This document shows, piece by piece, positions 1 through 9,303 of a stretch of DNA of 64,000 nucleotides (positions within the stretch are counted from its first letter, which is position 1; each line of letters opens with the position of its first letter). The translations under genes were made by a program, and so were the position numbers. Origin of the DNA: Veillonella_A intestinalis. Lineage in GTDB: Bacteria > Bacillota > Negativicutes > Veillonellales > Veillonellaceae. The notes under the pieces were generated by a model that did not search any database, was not told the DNA's origin, and saw only the letters and a program-made list of their open reading frames with translations. The DNA lies in NCBI RefSeq assembly GCF_943192895.1, contig NZ_CALPCB010000006.1, positions 114,828 to 178,827 on the forward strand, given 5' to 3'.

Positions 1-124
1 ACTGACAAGCTAAGACAATTGAACTCGCTGCTAAAATAGCATCATGTCCCAAATGAGGTGTTGACGCATGTGCGGAGGACCCTGTAATTTCTATCTCAAA
101 CGTTATTCGTTCAGAAAATTTCAT
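1..124 (-). CDS. M20-family peptidase fragment (dimerisation domain at N-terminus), runs off window
   Basis: The frame read leftward from 124 begins MKFSERITFEIEI and continues GSSAHASTPHLGHDAI, the signature of the M20 peptidase dimerisation (lid) domain. An AAGGAG ribosome binding site lies just upstream of this ATG and the frame is closed by a stop at 158-160, so translation should start here. Normal M20 enzymes have about 110-180 residues of metal-binding catalytic domain before this motif; that part is missing. It follows abgT by about 60 bases on the same strand, so they probably share a transcript, and M20 amidohydrolases are typical AbgT partners. It may be a 5'-truncated remnant or a free-standing lid domain; the rest lies outside the window. 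Confidence 0.6.
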   Translation of the reverse strand, partial: MKFSERITFEIEITGSSAHASTPHLGHDAILAASSIVLACQ

Positions 125-183
125 ATATAACTCCTTACTTATAAAGACTTCTTTTCTTTAATGTATATGCCTTAAAACAATAC

Positions 184-1728
184 TTATGGTAAATAAATAT
201 TGCCACCTGGTCCTAATGGCCAATTAAAGAGAACCCATACGGTAATCATGATAACCCATACAATCGTAAAGAAAAATGAATACGGAATCATATTCGCAAT
301 AACGGTACCCATCCCTGCATCCTTTTCATATTTACGAACAAAACCTAATACTAATGGGAAATAATAGAATAAAGGTGACAATGGATTCGTAATAGAATCA
401 CCAATACGATAGGCAATTTGAGTTAAGGCCGGATCATACCCAAGCATCATCATCATAGGAACCATAATAGGTGCTAAAATCGCCCACTTAGCGGATGCAG
501 AGCCAATAAAAATATTAACTATACAAGATACTAAAATTAAACCAATAATCAATGGAATTCCTGTAAAATCCCATGCTTGTAACGTACCCGCTCCTTTAAT
601 CGCTAGTACAGCCCCTAAATTAGACCAGTTAAAGTAATTTGTAAATTGTGCACAAAAGAAACAAAGTAAGATATAAGAAGAAATATCCTTAAAAGCTAGC
701 GAAATATCACCAAATAAATCTTTATCATTCTTATATTTTCCTGACGCAAAGCCATACACACAACCAGGCACAAATAAAATAATCGTTACCAATAAAATAA
801 TACCTTCCATGAATGGCGATTTCGCATCCATAATAGAACCTGTTTCAGGATTTCCTAATAATGGCCGTTCACCAATACATAATAAAGCTACCACAATAAT
901 TGTAACAAGTAGCGCCAATAAGCCCTTGTTAACCGCTTTACTTTTCGTTTCAGTTAATGTAATGGACTCAGCATCTAACTCATATTTATCTAAATTTTCA
1001 TTAGAAAAACGAGGCGCCATAATTTTTTCTGTAACAAACGTCCCTGTAATACTTAATAAGATACAAGATGCCACTAAAAAGTAATAGTTAATCGCCGGCG
1101 ACCCTACATACTCTGGATCTACAATATGAGCTGCTGCTTCGGTGAACCCATATGCTAGGGAGTCGGACATACCAAGTAACAAATTAGCTGCAAAGCCTGC
1201 CGCTACACTAGCATACGCCGTAAATACGCCTAATAGAGGATTTCGACCCATGCCTAAGAAAATAGCCCCTGCTACTGGAGGCAACACAACAAAGGCAGCA
1301 TCGCCTGCAATATTGCCATTAATACCTACAAAAATGATAACAAACGTTACCATTGCTTTGGAGGCGTCTCCTAGCATTTTCTGCATAAAGGCCGATAAAA
1401 AGCCACTTTTTTCTGCAACGCCAGCACCGATAACAGCAACTAGTACCATACCTAACGGAGCAAAATTAGAGAAATTGCTAACTGCCTTAGACCAAATTTG
1501 TCTAAAGCCATCAACGGAAAGCAAATTAACAATCTTAATCACCTTTTGCGTGCCAGGATGAACAGCCTCCACCCCTAAGTTGCCTAATACTGCGGAAATT
1601 AAAATCGTTATAGCCGCTAAAATAATAAACAAGGATGCCGGATCCGGTAGTTTATTACCAACGGTTTCTACACCACTTAAAAATAATTCCATAACCGTTT
1701 TCTTACTTTTTATATTTGGTTCTGCCAT
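184..1728 (-). CDS. abgT: AbgT-family transporter (p-aminobenzoyl-glutamate / aromatic dipeptide type)
   Basis: Polytopic membrane protein of 514 residues, the normal length for the AbgT family. About 11-13 hydrophobic segments are visible, with family-like stretches GNKLPDPASLFI near the start, GINGNIAGDAAFVVLPPVAG around 135-155 and IGDSITNPLSPLFYYFPL near 440-455. AbgT members import p-aminobenzoyl-glutamate for folate salvage, and some export sulfonamides; the substrate cannot be told from sequence. Its ATG has a GGAGGAG ribosome binding site. It is followed by a truncated M20 peptidase frame on the same strand and preceded by a hairpin-bearing leader. Confidence 0.88.
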   Translation of the reverse strand: MAEPNIKSKKTVMELFLSGVETVGNKLPDPASLFIILAAITILISAVLGNLGVEAVHPGTQKVIKIVNLLSVDGFRQIWSKAVSNFSNFAPLGMVLVAVIGAGVAEKSGFLSAFMQKMLGDASKAMVTFVIIFVGINGNIAGDAAFVVLPPVAGAIFLGMGRNPLLGVFTAYASVAAGFAANLLLGMSDSLAYGFTEAAAHIVDPEYVGSPAINYYFLVASCILLSITGTFVTEKIMAPRFSNENLDKYELDAESITLTETKSKAVNKGLLALLVTIIVVALLCIGERPLLGNPETGSIMDAKSPFMEGIILLVTIILFVPGCVYGFASGKYKNDKDLFGDISLAFKDISSYILLCFFCAQFTNYFNWSNLGAVLAIKGAGTLQAWDFTGIPLIIGLILVSCIVNIFIGSASAKWAILAPIMVPMMMMLGYDPALTQIAYRIGDSITNPLSPLFYYFPLVLGFVRKYEKDAGMGTVIANMIPYSFFFTIVWVIMITVWVLFNWPLGPGGNIYLP

Positions 1729-1764
1729 TCTCTCTCCTCCTCTATGACATACAACATAAATATA

Positions 1765-1846
1765 AACATAAACATAAAAATAAAAATAAAAATCTAATCA
1801 AGACCTCGTACTACTCTACGATTTGTACTACTATTTTGATTAGATT
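1765..1846 (-). terminator. Terminator-like hairpin in the abgT leader
   Basis: AATCTAATCAA at 1791-1801 pairs perfectly with TTGATTAGATT at 1836-1846 (11 bp). Read on the minus strand, the hairpin is followed by a TTTTTATTTTTATTTTT tract, as in an intrinsic terminator. It lies between a candidate promoter and the abgT start, so it may attenuate abgT rather than end an upstream gene, because the neighbouring VWA gene already has its own terminator. Confidence 0.5.
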
Positions 1847-1876
1847 CCCCTTTTGAGTTTATTTTTCTATAGAATA

Positions 1877-1906
1877 ATACTACCATTACAGAACAGTCCA
1901 TGTCAA
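1877..1906 (-). promoter_or_regulatory. Candidate abgT promoter
   Basis: TTGACA at 1906-1901 and a weaker TAGTAT about 18 bases downstream on the minus strand. The predicted transcript would begin about 140 bases before abgT and include the leader hairpin. Confidence 0.45.
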
Positions 1907-1974
1907 CGAAACACTATTACATCTTATGTGAACTCTATACCAATTACGCATACCTCGAACTTTCTAAAAAACAA

Positions 1975-2014
1975 AAAAGCCTTACTGTGAGTGATTACCC
2001 AAAATAAGGCTTTT
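1975..2014 (-). terminator. Intrinsic terminator of the VWA/MoxR operon
   Basis: Inverted repeat AAAAGCCTTA (1975-1984) and TAAGGCTTTT (2005-2014), followed on the minus strand by a T-rich run. It sits about 40 bases after the stop of the VWA-domain gene. Confidence 0.8.
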
Positions 2015-2053
2015 ACTATTCATAAAACACTGTATCTGAAACGACGCCCCCAA

Positions 2054-3667
2054 TTAGTCGTCCCAGTCCTTTTCTTGATTAGCCATCGAAAAACCTTCTT
2101 GGTTATTCATAGAATATCCATCCGTTCGTTCATAATCGATAGTCATATCATATTCTTTAACAGTTTGTGCCAAGCGTTTCACTAAGCCCCATGGAGTTTC
2201 AAGGGATAACTTAGCCTCTTCACCGACAAGGACCCACAAAATTTTATAATGCTTAGGCGCAACTTTTAAATGCTTTTCCCCTTTACCATCGGTAAAATAA
2301 ATGACTAAGTCTGCTTGTAAATCATTGGCATATGCCACTACTGGTGTAAATAATGTGCTCCCACGAGCCGTTACACGAGGTTCTACATCTTGAATTTTCT
2401 TCACTGTATAAGTGCGTCGAATAATACTATCACACTCTACTACAGTAATTTCAAAGTCATAACTCTTTGTAATTTCAAGCACTTCTAGCATAGCTTGACG
2501 AAAGGCCCCATCTGTAATACTACCGCTACAATCTAAAGCTACTACAATTTTAGCACGCCGTTTTCGCAACGTACCACGTAACTCTAAACGCTCTGGCTGA
2601 CGACGACTACGACGCGTGGTCGTTTTACGATGGCCATAAGCGACTGAGCCAATAAGGCGTTTCAAATAAACTGACCAAGGCAAACTAGCACGATGTTGCT
2701 TCATTTCACTAAGTAACCCCGCCAAATATCCTGGCAAATCACCTTTAGTTGAATTATCAACCACCTTATCAGTCAATTGCTGCTGTGAATCCCCATCCAC
2801 TTGATCAGACTCAGCCCAAATATCATGACTTTTCGCTGCATCAAAAGAATCAGATACATCAGTAGATCTCATGGGCACATCACTTAAACCATCTTCCACT
2901 TCTGTAGCACCGTCCGTTTCACGCGCCATATCAATATGGGCTTGAATCTCATCTACATAATATTCCAATGGCTTAAAAGCTACTACATGAGTGCCAAAAT
3001 TTTTATTTAACCATTTTACATCAATAGCCCCTGGTGGCAACGGTTCAATATAGTTATTCACCACAATATCCATAGCTAGGTTGATAGCTAAAGGTGTATA
3101 CCGCTCATAGAGCCGCTTAGCACGAATGAGGTGCAAGGAAATAACATGCAAAATTTCATGCTTAATAGAACTCATCATTTGAGCCGGTGTCATATCAAGG
3201 AATATGAGAGGATTAAAGTACATAACATAACGACTACCTTTAAAATTAATCCCCGTGCCACTAGTCATAGTAAAGCGAATTTCCTGTCCTACCTGTAAAA
3301 AGAAATAGCCATAAAAAGAATCATTTTCAATTAATCGTAAATTTAATTTTGAAACGAATTTTAAAAATCGCTGTTTAAAATCTTCACTAGCTTCTAAATC
3401 AACCATGCCCACAGCTAAATCGCGTTTGCCTGCGGCTAATGCAGCGGCTTCTGTAATCGCATACCCAATAGAATTTGTATAGGCATTATCTTTAATCTCT
3501 TGAGCCCGCTGTAGCGCGTCTCGCTCTTGTTGCCAAGCTGTTACAATCTGCTTTGCTTCATTTAACAAAGCAACTCTTGTAGCTTCTAAAGGATCATTTG
3601 ACGTAGGTGTGACAGTAACCACAGAATCCCGGCGAGTAACAATATCAATTTCACTATTAATAGACAT
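2054..3667 (-). CDS. VWA-like domain metallopeptidase-type protein (DUF2201 family)
   Basis: 537 residues. The N-terminal half contains HEILH at about 170-174 inside a helix, a zincin-type HExxH-like site (the DUF2201 putative metallopeptidase domain). The C-terminal part is a VWA-like domain beginning at about 370 with the MIDAS motif DCSGS and a later YFTDGKGE. A charged, Asp/Ser-rich linker and an Arg-rich stretch (about 345-365) lie between. Its ATG abuts the stop of the MoxR-type ATPase gene at 3667, so the two are translationally coupled. In known MoxR/VWA pairs the ATPase acts as a chaperone or activator for complexes held by the VWA protein; the client here is unknown. Confidence 0.8.
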   Translation of the reverse strand: MSINSEIDIVTRRDSVVTVTPTSNDPLEATRVALLNEAKQIVTAWQQERDALQRAQEIKDNAYTNSIGYAITEAAALAAGKRDLAVGMVDLEASEDFKQRFLKFVSKLNLRLIENDSFYGYFFLQVGQEIRFTMTSGTGINFKGSRYVMYFNPLIFLDMTPAQMMSSIKHEILHVISLHLIRAKRLYERYTPLAINLAMDIVVNNYIEPLPPGAIDVKWLNKNFGTHVVAFKPLEYYVDEIQAHIDMARETDGATEVEDGLSDVPMRSTDVSDSFDAAKSHDIWAESDQVDGDSQQQLTDKVVDNSTKGDLPGYLAGLLSEMKQHRASLPWSVYLKRLIGSVAYGHRKTTTRRSRRQPERLELRGTLRKRRAKIVVALDCSGSITDGAFRQAMLEVLEITKSYDFEITVVECDSIIRRTYTVKKIQDVEPRVTARGSTLFTPVVAYANDLQADLVIYFTDGKGEKHLKVAPKHYKILWVLVGEEAKLSLETPWGLVKRLAQTVKEYDMTIDYERTDGYSMNNQEGFSMANQEKDWDD

Positions 3668-4788
3668 TATAAACTCCGTTGTAAATCAAAAAAGGTATTT
3701 ACAAAGTCATCACTTTTAATGGCTTCTGCATAAAACTTAGGAAAATTATTACGAATATCTTTCATTACTGCCATTTGCAAATCTTCTGGATACTGCTGCA
3801 TGAATGTCATGAAGCGTCTCATTAAATCTTGTGCTGTTTTTTCATCCACAAATAACTGATGGGCCCGTAATTCCATATGTCTCATTAAATTTTTAGCAGT
3901 CAAATACAAACGAGTATGACTTTCTTTTTGCAAACGAGCAACAATGCCTTCCTCCAAAGTTTCGCCACTAAATACCTCATCAAAAGTAATCAATGGCTCA
4001 TGATCAGCGGCAACAAAGCTCACAAACTCTTGTGCAATTACTTTACCCACATTACCACGAATAACATTAAAGAATACATCTTTTCCAACGGCATCTGGAT
4101 TTTCTTTATACATGGCATATAAAGCAGACACACGCTCATAACTACGAGGGGTAGCATAAATATCGTCTTCGTTCATCTTATGCAAATATTCAGGATACGT
4201 ACTAATGAATTCCATTACCATTGGTTCTAATTTAACTTCAGCCGCCCAATCAAGCCATTGCATATAATCTGGTTCCATTTGAAGCCATACAAAACGGTTC
4301 TGCTGTGCCACATCCATCTCTACTGTCTGATAATCATAACTATTAGTAGGATTCATGGCCGCTACAATATGAACATCTTTCCCTAACGTAAAACCATTAA
4401 TTTCACGATTCAAGATTAAATTCATTAATTCTTGTTGTACCGCATGTTCACAGCGGTTAATTTCATCTATAAATAATAATACTGTGCGTCCTGCGGCTAA
4501 TTCATCAGCAATCGTTTTTAATTTATAATGAATCGCATAAACGGTTACTTTTTCAGTAGCCATAGTGCCATCATCCAATTGACGAACAAAACTATCTACC
4601 GTAGGTAAGCCACCGATTTCCCCTTCTTTTAACAAATTCCCATCAATAGTCACCAACGCCCAATCTTTTTGAACAGCTAATTTATGAGCTAAAGAGGTTT
4701 TACCAATCCCGGTTTCACCAATCAACAACGGTACTTGACCTGCTGCCAACACTAATTCTACACTTTTCATTGTTTCAACAAAATTCAT
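3667..4788 (-). CDS. MoxR-type AAA+ ATPase
   Basis: 373 residues with Walker A GETGIGKTS at about 24-32, Walker B LLFIDEINR at about 104-112 and sensor-1 region AAMNPTNS. The AAA+ core occupies roughly 1-230; the helical C-terminal region may contact the downstream VWA protein. MoxR ATPases remodel or activate protein complexes, often with a co-encoded VWA partner, and this gene shares a base with the start of one. It is probably the middle gene of a three-gene unit starting at 5682. Confidence 0.85.
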   Translation of the reverse strand: MNFVETMKSVELVLAAGQVPLLIGETGIGKTSLAHKLAVQKDWALVTIDGNLLKEGEIGGLPTVDSFVRQLDDGTMATEKVTVYAIHYKLKTIADELAAGRTVLLFIDEINRCEHAVQQELMNLILNREINGFTLGKDVHIVAAMNPTNSYDYQTVEMDVAQQNRFVWLQMEPDYMQWLDWAAEVKLEPMVMEFISTYPEYLHKMNEDDIYATPRSYERVSALYAMYKENPDAVGKDVFFNVIRGNVGKVIAQEFVSFVAADHEPLITFDEVFSGETLEEGIVARLQKESHTRLYLTAKNLMRHMELRAHQLFVDEKTAQDLMRRFMTFMQQYPEDLQMAVMKDIRNNFPKFYAEAIKSDDFVNTFFDLQRSL

Positions 4789-4875
4789 ATATACTATCCT
4801 TCTTACCTTACTTTATTTTACTATTCTGTATTTTAATACTCTATTTTTATACGTTACTCTTTTTATAGTCTACTA

Positions 4876-5682
4876 TTAAAACTTCAACAATTCATCAACC
4901 GCAACCCGTCGAGCTTTTTGACTACCATATTTATCAATCAAGCCTACTACATCCGCTTCAAAGCCTTTATTATGTTTACCAATATACGTACAGTTTATTA
5001 AATCTCGCACATATTGCTCAGTCGTGTTTTCATCAGCTAATACCACTTTTAAAGTTTCCTCTAAATAAATAGGTGGAATCATATAACCCGCTGGTAAATA
5101 TTTAGTAATTAAGCTACTAATTGTAATGAAATGCAAAGCCTGATCAACCGTTACCTCCCCTAACAAACGAACAGCTTGAGGATCTAACGCTACGGCTAAA
5201 TCAATAGCTGCTGCCGTAGGCTCTTTAATATAACTTAAGGCCTGATAATTTTGCTTAACCGCCGCTAATTGCACCGCTTCTGAGGGACTTTCAATAAATT
5301 TAATAGCATCATAATTAGAGGCCACTGCTTCCAACTGCAATTCCTCACTAGGGTTCTTTAAATATTGAATGGCCCAACCTGATTGTGCTAAGGCTATACG
5401 AATTAATCCTTCATCAGGATTATCAATAAGTTCTAAATTATTCCACCCTTTTGAAACTACGAGTTCTAACAATTCGCGGGATGGATTTTTAATGTATTGA
5501 ATGGCGCGTGGCGCATTAGTCATCGCAATATCCACCATTTCAGGTGTAGGGTCTTTGATATATTGTAGTACCATGCCATTTTTGCGAAGTGCTGTCAATT
5601 TCATTTCCTCTGTAGGATTATCTATTTGTGCAATCGCATATGGATTGATACTTACAATACGTAAATTCTTTTCGTTATCCAT
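4876..5682 (-). CDS. Repeat protein resembling DUF4116 arrays
   Basis: 268 residues made mostly of about seven copies of a 24-25 residue helical repeat (about 8-180) whose pattern is AIQYIKNPSEE followed by a leucine-rich helix; one copy reads AIQYLKNPSEELQLEAV. This resembles DUF4116-type repeats, which build helical solenoids thought to bind proteins. The last 80 residues are not repetitive. There is no signal peptide. It lies 87 bases upstream of the MoxR ATPase on the same strand and may be an adaptor for that system; this role is inferred only from position. Confidence 0.6.
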   Translation of the reverse strand: MDNEKNLRIVSINPYAIAQIDNPTEEMKLTALRKNGMVLQYIKDPTPEMVDIAMTNAPRAIQYIKNPSRELLELVVSKGWNNLELIDNPDEGLIRIALAQSGWAIQYLKNPSEELQLEAVASNYDAIKFIESPSEAVQLAAVKQNYQALSYIKEPTAAAIDLAVALDPQAVRLLGEVTVDQALHFITISSLITKYLPAGYMIPPIYLEETLKVVLADENTTEQYVRDLINCTYIGKHNKGFEADVVGLIDKYGSQKARRVAVDELLKF

Positions 5683-5807
5683 GTGACTTCCTTACTCACT
5701 ATTACTTGCATTTTAATTGCATTCTATTATATTGAATAATTTCGTTTATATGTATATGATACCATTTCTCAATGATTTTGTCGTTAAAAAATTATAAATA
5801 ACAAAAA

Positions 5808-5839
5808 GAGCCCCCTCGGCCAATTGACCGAAGGGGCTC
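5808..5839 (-). terminator. Intrinsic terminator of sodA
   Basis: GC-rich hairpin (GGAGCCCCTTCGG with its complement, loop TCAATTGG) followed on the minus strand by CTCTTTTTG, about 50 bases after the sodA stop. Confidence 0.88.
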
Positions 5840-5889
5840 CTTCCCATTATATATACGGACTAGCGAGAATGTCCGTCACCAGTCAGCTC

Positions 5890-6501
5890 TTATTTTGTAG
5901 CTGCTGCGTAATGTTTATTTACTTGATCCCAGTTTACTAAGTTCCAGAAAGCTGTTACATAGTCAGGACGAGCATTCTTATATTTTAAATAATATGCATG
6001 TTCCCATACATCAAGGCCCAACACAGGTGTTTTACCTTCAGTTAATGGAGAATCCTGATTAGGTGTAGAAACAATCTCTAATTTACCATTGTTAACTACT
6101 AACCATGCCCAGCCAGAACCAAAACGACCTGCAGCCGCTTTGCCAAACTCAGCTTTAAAGTTTTCAAAGCTACCAAATGCTTCATCAATTGCACCAGCAA
6201 TAGCACCAGTAGGGTTACCGCCAGCATTTGGAGCTAAAATGTTCCAGAAGAATGTGTGGTTCGCATGGCCGCCACCATTATTGCGCACAGCTGTACGAAT
6301 ATCTTCTGGCACTGCGTTCAAATCAGTAATTAACGCTTCTACGTCTTTTTCACCCAATTCTGGATGTTTTTCAATCGCAGCGTTTAAGTTCACAACATAT
6401 GTGTTGTGGTGTTTATCATGATGAAAATGCATTGTTTCTGCATCAATATGCGGTTCTAAAGCTTCATAAGCGTATGGTAATTCTGGTAATGTGTATGCCA
6501 T
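5890..6501 (-). CDS. sodA: Superoxide dismutase, Mn-type or cambialistic
   Basis: 203 residues from the ATG at 6501, which has a GGAGGAGG ribosome binding site; the upstream ATG at 6570 would add 23 unrelated residues. The start MAYTLPELPYAYEALEPHID and metal-ligand regions are classical: FHHDKHH (His27), the GGHANHTFFW region, and DVWEHAYY near the C-terminus. NQDSPL places Gln where Mn-SODs have it, whereas Fe-SODs have a different arrangement, so Mn or cambialistic use is likely. The enzyme is cytosolic and dismutates superoxide in this anaerobe. It appears to be a single-gene transcript with its own terminator. Confidence 0.95.
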   Translation of the reverse strand: MAYTLPELPYAYEALEPHIDAETMHFHHDKHHNTYVVNLNAAIEKHPELGEKDVEALITDLNAVPEDIRTAVRNNGGGHANHTFFWNILAPNAGGNPTGAIAGAIDEAFGSFENFKAEFGKAAAGRFGSGWAWLVVNNGKLEIVSTPNQDSPLTEGKTPVLGLDVWEHAYYLKYKNARPDYVTAFWNLVNWDQVNKHYAAATK

Positions 6502-7151
6502 AAAAATACCTCCTCCCCCATATTGGGGTAAACATAATGTAGGATTCTTTATTATCCTACTCATATACATAACATATTAAAAATATTTGAAGTAAGTTTC
6601 AAAAACTAAATTCATATTTTTCTATCTTTCGATATATTAATGATAACATTTTTCATTTAGTTTGTCTATAACTAGTTTTAAAAATATCGATTTATTTTTC
6701 ATAAAAAGAGTCATCTTCTAAAAATAGGTGAATAAATTATATATTTTACAAACATATTTAATGTCGATAACTATTGTGTTCCATGAAAGCTAAAACAATA
6801 ATAATTCAAAATTTATAAACTCCTATCATTTCAGTATATATAGCAGATAAATACTGATTATAATTGGTCTATTAAAACATTTATAGGCAGAAAATCTTCT
6901 TTGTGCGAACAAAATAATCCATTCAGACAAACTTAAACTCAAACCTATAATCCCCTCTTACATAAATTATACAAAATCTAAACATAGATATTTAAATTTC
7001 AAATTATAAAACTTCTTCATTTCTTCATCTTTTATTTTTAGCATAGATTAAATCGAAAAATAATATCATTACAAATATTGAATTACTTATCAATACAGTA
7101 TACACTTAAAGTATCTTAAACATTCTTTATTTCCTTAATGGAGGTGCTATA
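6502..7151. other. AT-rich intergenic region between sodA and pflB
   Basis: About 650 bases separating two divergent genes and therefore expected to hold both promoters. It is very AT-rich and no ORF, RNA motif or strong hairpin was recognised. An inverted repeat ATTGA-N8-TCAAT lies just before pflB near 7078-7095, with spacing that does not fit the usual FNR box. Confidence 0.5.
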
Positions 7152-9302
7152 ATGCAACATACTGCATGGAAAGGCTTCATTACAGGTGTATGGGATAAAG
7201 CCATCGATGTACGTGACTTTATCCAACGTAACTATAACCCCTATGTAGGGGACGACTCATTCCTAGTAGGTCCAACCGAACGGACACAACAACTCTGGCA
7301 AGAAGTATTACGCCTTTACGAAGAAGAAAAAGCTAAAGGTGGCGTACTCGACGCCGATACTGATGTAGCAACAGCAGTATCTTCCCATGGCCCAGGCTAT
7401 ATTATTAAAGACCTAGAGCAAATTGTAGGCCTACAAACAGACAAACCGTTAAAACGGGCTATGTTCCCTTATGGTGGCTTACGCACAGCCAAAATGGCCC
7501 TCAAAGAATACGGCTTTGACATGAATCCACAGCTGGAAGATTTCTTCCACAAACATCGAAAAACTCACAACGACGGCGTATTTGATGTGTATACGCCAGA
7601 AATGCGGGCTGCTCGTTCAGCTCATATTATTACAGGCCTACCAGACGCTTACAGCCGTGGCCGTATTATTGGCGACTATCGTCGTATTGCCTTATACGGG
7701 GTTGATCGCTTAATCGAGGAAAAAGAAAAAGAGTTTTCCATCACCATGGGCGACATGACCGCCACATTAATTCGTGACCGCGAAGAAATCCGTGATCAAA
7801 TTCGTTCCTTAAAAGAACTAAAAGAAATGGCTGCTTCTTATGGCTTTGATATTAGCCATCCAGCCAAAGATACGAAAGAAGCCATTCAGTGGTTGTATTT
7901 TGGTTATTTAGGAGCCATCAAAGAGCAGAATGGCGCTGCTATGTCAATTGGCCGTAACACCGTTTTCTTAGATATCTATGCAGAACGAGACTTACAAACA
8001 GGCCATTATACAGAAGAAGAAATTCAAGAAATGGTCGACCATTTCATCATGAAGCTTCGCATGGTCCGCTTCGCACGTATCATTGAATACAATAACCTCT
8101 TTACAGGCGATCCTGTTTGGACTACTGAATCCATCGGCGGTATGGGATCTGATGGTCGTCCATTAGTATCTAAAATGGCCTTCCGCTATCTTCACACCTT
8201 AACTAACCTAGGACCTGCACCAGAGCCAAACTTAACAGTCCTCTGGTCCCCTCGTTTACCAGACGGTTTCAAACGCTTCTGTGCTAAATTGTCTATTGAA
8301 ACCTCTTCTATTCAGTATGAGAACGATGAATTAATGCGACCTAACAGCGGTGATGATTACGCCATTGCGTGCTGTGTTTCACCAATGCGTATCGGTAAGG
8401 AAATGCAGTTCTTTGGTGCTCGTTGTAACCTTGCTAAATGCTTGCTTTACGCCATCAATGGAGGTATTGATGAAAAGCTAAAGAAACAAATAGGTCCAAA
8501 ATATCGCTCTATTACCTCTGAATATCTTGAATTTGACGAAGTAATGGAACGATTCGATGATATGATGGAATGGCTCGCTGGCGTATATGTGAATGCTCTC
8601 AATATCATTCACTATATGCACGATAAATACGCCTATGAAAAATTGGAAATGGCCCTCCATGACCGCAAAGTAACGCGCTGGTTCGCCACTGGGATTGCTG
8701 GTCTTTCAGTAGTTGCCGATTCCTTATCGGCTATTAAACATGCAAAAGTAAAACCAATTCGCGATGAAAATGGTATTGCTGTGGATTTTGAAATCACTGG
8801 CTACTTCCCTAAATATGGTAATGATGATGACCGCGTTGATGATTTAGCCGCTACAGTTGTATCGGCCTTTATGAATAAAATTCGTAAACATCCTACATAC
8901 CGTGAAAGCATCCCAACTATGTCCCTCTTAACTATTACATCTAATGTAGTATATGGGAATGCCACAGGTAGCACTCCAGACGGACGTAAACAAGGTATGC
9001 CATTTGCACCAGGGGCTAATCCAATGCACGGCCGCGATTCACATGGCGCCGTTTCTTCTATGGCTTCCGTCGCGAAAATGCCTTGGCGTGATTGTAGTGA
9101 TGGTATTTCCAATACATTCTCCATTATTCCTGATGCACTCGGTAAAAATGGGGAAACTATGATTCGCATGAGCGATTTAGACATTGATTTAGATCTTGAT
9201 TCCATTTTACAAAGCGATTTACCTACCGACTTACCTGTTAATAATGAAAACTTAGCGTGCCGTGAGCCCAATGTTTCCATCGCTGAAAAGGAGGACAAAT
9301 AA
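7152..9302 (+). CDS. pflB: Pyruvate formate-lyase catalytic core, lacking the glycyl-radical domain
   Basis: 716 residues closely resembling formate C-acetyltransferase, with the adjacent active-site cysteines at 407-408 in the motif IACCVSPMRIG and the late motif VVYGNATGSTPDGRK. PFL converts pyruvate and CoA to acetyl-CoA and formate. The match to full-length PFL ends shortly after IPDALGKNGE; in place of the C-terminal RVSGYA domain there is an acidic, Asp/Leu-rich tail of about 45 residues. The missing domain is encoded by the next gene, one base downstream. The start has a GGAGG ribosome binding site. Confidence 0.93.
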   Translation: MQHTAWKGFITGVWDKAIDVRDFIQRNYNPYVGDDSFLVGPTERTQQLWQEVLRLYEEEKAKGGVLDADTDVATAVSSHGPGYIIKDLEQIVGLQTDKPLKRAMFPYGGLRTAKMALKEYGFDMNPQLEDFFHKHRKTHNDGVFDVYTPEMRAARSAHIITGLPDAYSRGRIIGDYRRIALYGVDRLIEEKEKEFSITMGDMTATLIRDREEIRDQIRSLKELKEMAASYGFDISHPAKDTKEAIQWLYFGYLGAIKEQNGAAMSIGRNTVFLDIYAERDLQTGHYTEEEIQEMVDHFIMKLRMVRFARIIEYNNLFTGDPVWTTESIGGMGSDGRPLVSKMAFRYLHTLTNLGPAPEPNLTVLWSPRLPDGFKRFCAKLSIETSSIQYENDELMRPNSGDDYAIACCVSPMRIGKEMQFFGARCNLAKCLLYAINGGIDEKLKKQIGPKYRSITSEYLEFDEVMERFDDMMEWLAGVYVNALNIIHYMHDKYAYEKLEMALHDRKVTRWFATGIAGLSVVADSLSAIKHAKVKPIRDENGIAVDFEITGYFPKYGNDDDRVDDLAATVVSAFMNKIRKHPTYRESIPTMSLLTITSNVVYGNATGSTPDGRKQGMPFAPGANPMHGRDSHGAVSSMASVAKMPWRDCSDGISNTFSIIPDALGKNGETMIRMSDLDIDLDLDSILQSDLPTDLPVNNENLACREPNVSIAEKEDK

Positions 9303-9303
9303 T

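Noticed and set aside
7078..7096. Possible FNR/CRP box before pflB (TTGAATTACTTATCAA)
   Set aside because: The half-sites are separated by six bases rather than four, and one half deviates.
8801..9298. 165-codon minus-strand frame inside pflB
   Set aside because: It is the antisense shadow of the conserved pflB sequence with no ribosome binding site.
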